A stretch of 10,824 bases of DNA, taken from contig JBOHRE010000103.1 of NCBI GenBank assembly GCA_050732635.1, positions 1-10,824 of the forward strand. Direction: 5' to 3'. How positions within the stretch are numbered: the stretch's first letter is position 1; the number at the start of each line of letters is the position of its first letter. The notes under the pieces were generated by a model. It saw only the letters and a list, made by a program, of their open reading frames with translations, searched no databases and was not told where the DNA came from. Shown here piece by piece: positions 6,971-10,824 of this stretch. The position numbers and the translations under genes were made by a program. Source of the DNA: JBOHRE01 sp050732635. Lineage in GTDB: Bacteria > Gemmatimonadota > Gemmatimonadetes > Longimicrobiales > RSA9.

Positions 6971-6974
6971 AACC

Positions 6975-8135
6975 ATGATGATCTTCGAGTTCGAGGAATC
7001 GGCGGCGCAGAATGCGCGCATGAAAGTGGTGGGGGTCGGCGGTGGCGGTGGCAATGCGGTGAACCGGATGGTCGATGAGGAGCTCGAGGGTGTCGAATTC
7101 ATCAACATCAACACGGACTCGCAGGCGCTGAAGACATCGCGCGCGCAGATCAAGATCCAGATCGGCAAGAAGCTGACGCGCGGGCTGGGTGCGGGTGCGC
7201 GCCCGGAAATCGGCCGGCAGGCGATCGAAGAGAGCCGCGAGGAGGTCCAGCGGGCGCTGGACGGCGCGGACATGGTCTTCGTGACCTGCGGCATGGGTGG
7301 CGGCACGGGAACCGGCGCGGCCCCGATGATCGCCGAGATCGCGCGGGAGATGGGCGCTCTGACGATCGGCATTGTCACGCGGCCGTTCATGTTCGAGGGC
7401 AAGAAGCGGATGCGCCAGGCCGATCAGGGGCTGACGGAGCTGAAGCGGGCAGCGGACACGATGATCGTCGTGCCGAACGAGCGGCTGCTCAGCGTGTGCG
7501 GCAAGGGCACGTCCTTCAGGGATGCGCTGAAGAAAGCCGATGAGGTGCTGCTGCATGCGACGCAGGGCATCAGCGACCTGATTCAGGTGACCGGCGAGGT
7601 GAACGTGGACTTCGCGGACGTGCGCACGGTCATGGCGAGCCGGGGCGCAGCACTGATGGGGACAGGGTTCGGCACCGGTGAGAACCGCGCGGTCGAGGCG
7701 GCTCAGGAGGCGATTTCCAGCCCGTTGCTGGACAGCGTCTCGATCGAGGGTGCGGCCGGCGTGCTGATCAACATCACGGGCGGTCTCGACCTGACGATCG
7801 ATGAGGTCACGACGATCGCGTCGATCATCCAGGAAGCCGCTGGCGAAGAGGCGGAGATCATCTTCGGGGCGGTGCACGACGCCACCCTCGAGGGGGAGGT
7901 GCGCGTGACGGTGATCGCGACCGGACTGGCGCGCGAACAGGCTGAGCAGGTGGCGGCGGCCAGTAACGTCATTCGGCCGAATTTCGGGGCAGTCCGAGCG
8001 GTCGCGGCGGCGGGCGCACGGACGCCGGTATACGCCGAGGCCGTGCCGTTCCCGCGGCCGCCGCAGCGACCCATTGCGCGACACCACCTGGGGGATTTAG
8101 ATATTCCTACGTTCATCAGACGGCAGATGGACTGA
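6975..8135 (+). CDS. ftsZ: FtsZ, tubulin-like division GTPase
   Basis: Cytoplasmic tubulin homologue that polymerises with GTP into the Z-ring and directs septal wall synthesis. It has 386 residues (385 if the second ATG is used), near the family norm. GVGGGGGNAVNRM is the first nucleotide loop, NTDSQAL follows, and the tubulin signature GGGTGTG is at 108-114. TRPFMFEGKKRM comes next, then the T7 loop NVDFADV with N210, D212 and D215, which completes the GTPase site of the neighbouring subunit. A second half with GVLINITGG and a linker of about 40 residues rich in Pro and Ala leads to the C-terminal peptide LDIPTFIRRQ (from residue 375), the binding site for FtsA and other partners. All catalytic residues look intact. 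It is separated from ftsA by a structured 120-bp leader and followed after 33 bp by the peptidase gene. Confidence 0.98.
   Translation: MMIFEFEESAAQNARMKVVGVGGGGGNAVNRMVDEELEGVEFININTDSQALKTSRAQIKIQIGKKLTRGLGAGARPEIGRQAIEESREEVQRALDGADMVFVTCGMGGGTGTGAAPMIAEIAREMGALTIGIVTRPFMFEGKKRMRQADQGLTELKRAADTMIVVPNERLLSVCGKGTSFRDALKKADEVLLHATQGISDLIQVTGEVNVDFADVRTVMASRGAALMGTGFGTGENRAVEAAQEAISSPLLDSVSIEGAAGVLINITGGLDLTIDEVTTIASIIQEAAGEEAEIIFGAVHDATLEGEVRVTVIATGLAREQAEQVAAASNVIRPNFGAVRAVAAAGARTPVYAEAVPFPRPPQRPIARHHLGDLDIPTFIRRQMD
8094..8120 (+). other. AT-rich patch over the FtsZ C-terminal peptide codons
   Basis: Only 9 of these 27 bases are G or C, against mostly GC-rich flanks. The codons include TTA (8097), ATT (8103), CCT (8106) and AGA (8118), rare in this window. 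A poor sigma70-like pair (TTGCGC 8074-8079, TAGATA 8098-8103, spacer 18) lies here, so a promoter for the peptidase gene is conceivable but weakly supported. Confidence 0.3.
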
Positions 8136-8159
8136 TCTCCCCGCACGAAAACCAGGACC

Positions 8160-8164
8160 GGAGG
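8160..8164 (+). promoter_or_regulatory. Ribosome binding site for the M23 peptidase gene
   Basis: GGAGG lies 4 nt before the ATG at 8169. The in-frame TTG at 8166 would be only 1 nt away, too close, so the ATG is the likely start. Confidence 0.65.
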
Positions 8165-8168
8165 TTTG

Positions 8169-9473
8169 ATGTCGAACCTGAACCGGGCGTTGGCCACGCT
8201 CGTGCTCGGCCTTGGGCTTTTCCTGCTCGGCGGCATTTCGCTCTGGACGCCAAGGGAGGCCCCGCCGGTCGAGTCGCGTACGCCGATGCTGTCGGCGATC
8301 TACGCCGCACCGGCGGAGCAGGTCGAGACGCACGTGCTGCAGTCGGGGGAGACGCTGTCGGATGTCCTGCAGCGCCAGCGGCTGGGCGATGAGATGGCGA
8401 CCCTGCTGCTGTCGCTTCGCCAGTACGCGAATCCTCGCCGGCTGGCCGCAGGCGTCGAGATCACCGTGCGGCGGTGGCGCAGCGACGGCAGCACACGCGC
8501 GGTCGAAGTGCGTGTGAACGCGGACACGACCGTTCGTATCGAGCGTCGCGCACTGGGCTGGGAAGGCCGCGTGCTGGTGACGCCAATCGCGGCGGATACG
8601 GTCCATCTGCGCGGCACGATCGAGGCCGGGCGTACACTGTACGAAGCGCTCGTGTACGACGATGCCAACGATCTGCCGGTGCGCGAGCGGGTGCAACTGG
8701 TGGCGCGGCTGGCGGAGATCTACGGCTACCGCCTGGACTTCGCGCACGAGATCCAGGCGGGCGACAGTTACCGCCTGGTCTACGAGCGCGAGGCTCGGCC
8801 CGACGGCAGCGCACGCTCGCATACGGTTCTGGCCGCCGAGATCGAGAACCGCGGCACGCGGCACTCTGCGATTCTCTACGAGCTGCCGGGCGACACCCGC
8901 GGCGACTACTATGATGAGCAGGGCGAGTCGCTGCGCCTCGCCTTCCGGCGCTATCCAGTGGACTATGTGCGCGTGACGTCGAGGTTCAATCCGCGGCGCT
9001 ACCATCCGATCCTCGGGGTGTACCGGGCGCACAACGGCACCGATTTCGGTGCGGCTGCCGGTACGCCGGTGCGCGCGACCGGTGACGGTACGGTGACCTT
9101 CGTCGGCCGCGACGGCGGCTACGGCAACATCGTCGTGCTTCGACATTGGGAGGGCTACACGACGCGTTACGCGCACCTGCGCGGGTTCGCCGCCGATATC
9201 AGATCGGGTGTGCGGGTCGAGGAGGGACAGGTCATCGGCTACGTGGGCGCGACGGGTCTCGCGACCGCGCCGCACCTGCACTACGAGATGCGGCAGCACG
9301 GGCGGCCGGTGAACGCGGCCACGGTGAAGCTTCCAGGTGCGCCGCCGATCCCGAGTGCGTATCGTGTGTCGTTCCGCGCCGTCGCCGGCGAGCGGCTCGC
9401 GCTTCTCGACCGCACAGCGCCGATGCTACGGCAGCCGGCGGTGATCACGGCGACGGACGACGCGGACCAGTAG
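8169..9473 (+). CDS. Membrane-anchored M23 peptidoglycan endopeptidase, MepM/Csd3-like
   Basis: Probable zinc D,D-endopeptidase (LytM/M23 fold) that opens peptide cross-links in the periplasm; substrate specificity is inferred. It has 434 residues. An uncleaved-type N-terminal anchor at about 7-26 has no lipobox Cys. A LysM/OapA-like region follows at about 50-100 (VLQSGETLSDVLQRQ, then LAAGVEITV). A second domain at about 155-210 with LYEALVYDDAND and EIQAGDSYRLVYER resembles the inhibitory or structural middle domain of MepM and Csd3. The M23 domain covers about 270-385. The full zinc site is present: H288 and D292 in HNGTDF, H336 in YAHL, and H369 and H371 in HLHYE. This domain order is that of MepM (YebA) and Csd3. 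It is probably cotranscribed with ftsZ, which suggests a role in septal or general wall growth, but the sequence does not prove it. The last 50 or so residues have no motif I recognise. Confidence 0.9.
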   Translation: MSNLNRALATLVLGLGLFLLGGISLWTPREAPPVESRTPMLSAIYAAPAEQVETHVLQSGETLSDVLQRQRLGDEMATLLLSLRQYANPRRLAAGVEITVRRWRSDGSTRAVEVRVNADTTVRIERRALGWEGRVLVTPIAADTVHLRGTIEAGRTLYEALVYDDANDLPVRERVQLVARLAEIYGYRLDFAHEIQAGDSYRLVYEREARPDGSARSHTVLAAEIENRGTRHSAILYELPGDTRGDYYDEQGESLRLAFRRYPVDYVRVTSRFNPRRYHPILGVYRAHNGTDFGAAAGTPVRATGDGTVTFVGRDGGYGNIVVLRHWEGYTTRYAHLRGFAADIRSGVRVEEGQVIGYVGATGLATAPHLHYEMRQHGRPVNAATVKLPGAPPIPSAYRVSFRAVAGERLALLDRTAPMLRQPAVITATDDADQ

Positions 9474-9506
9474 CAGGATCCCCAGCAGCCGGGACGTGCC
9501 GAGCCG

Positions 9507-10824
9507 TTGAGCATCGGGAGCTGGACGCTCTTCGTTATCCTGGCCGCGGTGGCCTTCGCCGCGGCCTTTTTCATCTATGTCCGGCGTGAGCCGCCGGGCC
9601 GGGGCCGTGCCGTGCTCGCACTGCTGCGCGGTGCGGCGCTCAGCCTCATCCTGCTGCTGCTGTTCGATCCGGAGCTGAGCCGGCCTTTGGGCAGGGCGGC
9701 GGAGCCGGCGGTGCTCATCGACGGGTCGCTGAGCATGCGGGCGTCGGCGGGGACCGGTCCGGATACCAGTCGTACCGTCTGGGACGCAGCCGTCGAAGCC
9801 GCACGATCTGCGGGTACGCCGCGCGCATTCGTCTTCGGTGACGAGGTCGTCGTGGTGAGCGGCGACTCGCTCGCCAGGTTGCGGCCCACGACGCCGGACA
9901 GCCGGGTCGTCCCGGCGCTGCGTGCGGCGGTGGAGGCCGGCGCCACACGGGCGCTCGTGCTGACCGACGGGCGGATCAACGACATCGCGGGGGCGGAGCG
10001 GCTGGCGCGGGAAGCCGGCGTGGTCGTCGAGTGGCGCCGGCTGGGTCCGCGGCTGGGCAACCTGGCGCTCGGCGAGCTGGATGCGCCCGTGTGGGCCGAA
10101 GCCGGCGAGCCGATCACGTTCCGGATCGGTGTACTCGCGGCGGACACGACCGCAGGAGACAGCCTCGGCGTGAGTCTGCTACAGGACGGCCGGGTGCTGG
10201 ATCGGACGCGTGTCGCGATCGCCGGAGCTGGACGCGTCGCGGTCGCGACTCTCGAAGCGCCGGCCACAGCGCCGGACGGCGGCGGACTCGTGCGCTATGA
10301 TGTGGCGCTCGATCCGGGCGACGCGGTCGCCGACGATGACCGGCGCAGCGTGTACGTCTATGTGGCCGACGAACCCGCGGGCGTCGTGCTCGTGTCCTTC
10401 CGGCCGGACTGGGAGCCGCGCTTCCTGTTGCCGGCGCTCGAGGAGGCGCTGGGCGTGCCGGCGCGGGGATACCTGCGCCTGGACGATCGCTGGGTCGCCA
10501 CCGGGCGCGCGCTGGATGCCGGCAGCAACGTCGACGAGGGCGCTGTGCGCCGCGCGGCCGAGCGCGCCGACCTGCTCGTGCTGCAGGCGCCGTCGGCGGA
10601 GCTGCCGGCCTGGGCGCGAAGCCTCGCGGACAGCGCCACGCGCGTCATTCACCTGCCAGCTGCGACGTCCGCGACCGAGGGGTTGCCGATCGGCCTCGGC
10701 CCAGCGTTGCCCGGCGAATGGTACATCGCGCCGGCGATCCCGGCGTCGCCCGTGGCGCCTCAGCTCGCGGGGCTGGCCGTCGATTCGTTACCGCCGCTGC
10801 TGGGCCTGCGCAGCGCGCCACAGC
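9507..10824 (+). CDS. Membrane protein with BatA-like N-terminus and vWA domain (3' end missing)
   Basis: Function unknown. The frame is open from 9474 to the window end, giving 439 complete codons from the TTG at 9507. No ATG or GTG lies upstream in frame, and the ribosome site is weak. The TTG start is chosen because it includes the first membrane segment; a GTG at 9612 would remove it. Two hydrophobic segments (about 5-23 and 35-50), separated by a basic loop (YVRRE), match the N-terminus of BatA-type aerotolerance regulators. A vWA domain follows: DGSLS at 72-76 fits the MIDAS DxSxS motif and TDG is at 153-155, but the middle Thr seems replaced (DSRVVPAL). An Ig-like beta region covers about 190-285. 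A stretch from VVLVSFRPDWEPRFLLPAL onward resembles the GATase1-like domain of similar long vWA membrane proteins. It may belong to a separate transcription unit from ftsZ (see the hairpin at 9542). Confidence 0.75.
   Translation, partial: MSIGSWTLFVILAAVAFAAAFFIYVRREPPGRGRAVLALLRGAALSLILLLLFDPELSRPLGRAAEPAVLIDGSLSMRASAGTGPDTSRTVWDAAVEAARSAGTPRAFVFGDEVVVVSGDSLARLRPTTPDSRVVPALRAAVEAGATRALVLTDGRINDIAGAERLAREAGVVVEWRRLGPRLGNLALGELDAPVWAEAGEPITFRIGVLAADTTAGDSLGVSLLQDGRVLDRTRVAIAGAGRVAVATLEAPATAPDGGGLVRYDVALDPGDAVADDDRRSVYVYVADEPAGVVLVSFRPDWEPRFLLPALEEALGVPARGYLRLDDRWVATGRALDAGSNVDEGAVRRAAERADLLVLQAPSAELPAWARSLADSATRVIHLPAATSATEGLPIGLGPALPGEWYIAPAIPASPVAPQLAGLAVDSLPPLLGLRSAPQ
9542..9571 (+). terminator. 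Terminator-like hairpin with T5 tract inside the vWA gene
   Basis: GGCCGCGG (9542-9549) and CCGCGGCC (9559-9566) form a perfect 8-bp all-GC stem with a 9-nt loop, followed directly by TTTTT (9567-9571). The structure lies 69 nt after the peptidase stop, where the end of an ftsZ-peptidase transcript would be expected. It also falls within codons 12-22 of the vWA ORF, encoding part of an Ala/Phe-rich membrane segment. It may be a real terminator or attenuator, or a chance palindrome from Ala codons. Confidence 0.4.

Larger units (their letters stand above)
6919..6978 (+). other. Candidate 19-codon leader ORF overlapping the ftsZ start (tentative)
   Basis: ATG at 6919 opens a 19-residue frame that starts MQQAAESKLL and ends GREP. 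Its TGA (6976-6978) overlaps the ftsZ ATG at 6975 as ATGA, the same junction used at murD-ftsW and murG-murC. A GGGG run (6906-6909, part of the quadruplex motif) lies 9 nt upstream and could act as a weak ribosome site. A short open frame in GC-rich DNA is not surprising, and no homologue is known to me. Confidence 0.2.

Noticed and set aside
6855..6974. A classical terminator or a promoter in the ftsA-ftsZ gap.
   Set aside because: The hairpins lack a T-tract, and no convincing -35/-10 pair is visible; GATAAC at 6954 has no partner box and would give almost no leader.
7026..7056. G-rich start of ftsZ as a second quadruplex.
   Set aside because: Apart from one G5 run, the runs are only two bases long and come from the Gly-rich nucleotide-binding loop, so they are explained by protein coding.
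5874..8087. A 737-codon open frame on the minus strand across ftsA and ftsZ.
   Set aside because: It lies opposite two intact, recognisable genes. Its translation is Arg/His/Asp-rich without domains. Long antisense frames are expected from GC-rich third positions.
8074..8103. A possible sigma70-like promoter (TTGCGC, 18 nt, TAGATA) before the peptidase gene.
   Set aside because: Each box matches only about half of the consensus and the spacer is not ideal. It is kept only as a remark on the AT-rich patch.
1..10824. Mobile element, CRISPR array, tRNA or rRNA, or a new defence-type system.
   Set aside because: No transposase, repeat-spacer pattern, attachment-like repeats or RNA-gene signature was seen. 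The content is a conventional division and cell-wall cluster with accessory genes at the end.

Overview
The window is a GC-rich stretch of bacterial chromosome carrying the 3' half of a dcw (division and cell wall) cluster, all on the + strand. The organism is a Gram-negative-type bacterium. High GC, the order murD-ftsW-murG-murC-ftsQ-ftsA-ftsZ with no murB or ddl before ftsQ, and a following MepM-like M23 peptidase and BatA-like von Willebrand A (vWA) protein would suit Gemmatimonadota. That assignment is inference by eye, and a deltaproteobacterial-type lineage is not excluded.

Layout: murD lacks its 5' end (1-984) and is followed by ftsW (981-2180), murG (2177-3382), murC (3379-4875), ftsQ (4859-5623) and ftsA (5625-6854). 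These six genes are packed with ATGA/GTGA overlaps, a 17-nt overlap or a 1-nt gap, and most have a purine-rich ribosome site inside the preceding gene. They look translationally coupled on one mRNA. The run is broken only by a 120-bp non-coding leader (6855-6974) in front of ftsZ (6975-8135). An M23 endopeptidase (8169-9473) follows after 33 bp, then a partial membrane protein with a vWA domain (9507 to the window end).

How the genes work together: MurC and MurD make UDP-MurNAc-peptide precursors in the cytoplasm. MurG turns lipid I into lipid II, and FtsW polymerises lipid II at the septum. FtsQ links the periplasmic divisome, FtsA tethers FtsZ to the membrane, and FtsZ forms the ring. The M23 enzyme probably cuts peptidoglycan cross-links. 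The vWA protein has no visible direct link to division.

No new multi-gene system was found. The most interesting part is the ftsA-ftsZ leader. It holds a perfect hairpin at the ftsA stop, an 18-bp imperfect tandem duplication, a dense G-quadruplex motif on the mRNA-sense strand, a second hairpin, and two tiny ORFs that touch the ftsA stop and the ftsZ start. The second point of note is a terminator-like hairpin with a T5 tract lying inside the first codons of the vWA gene.
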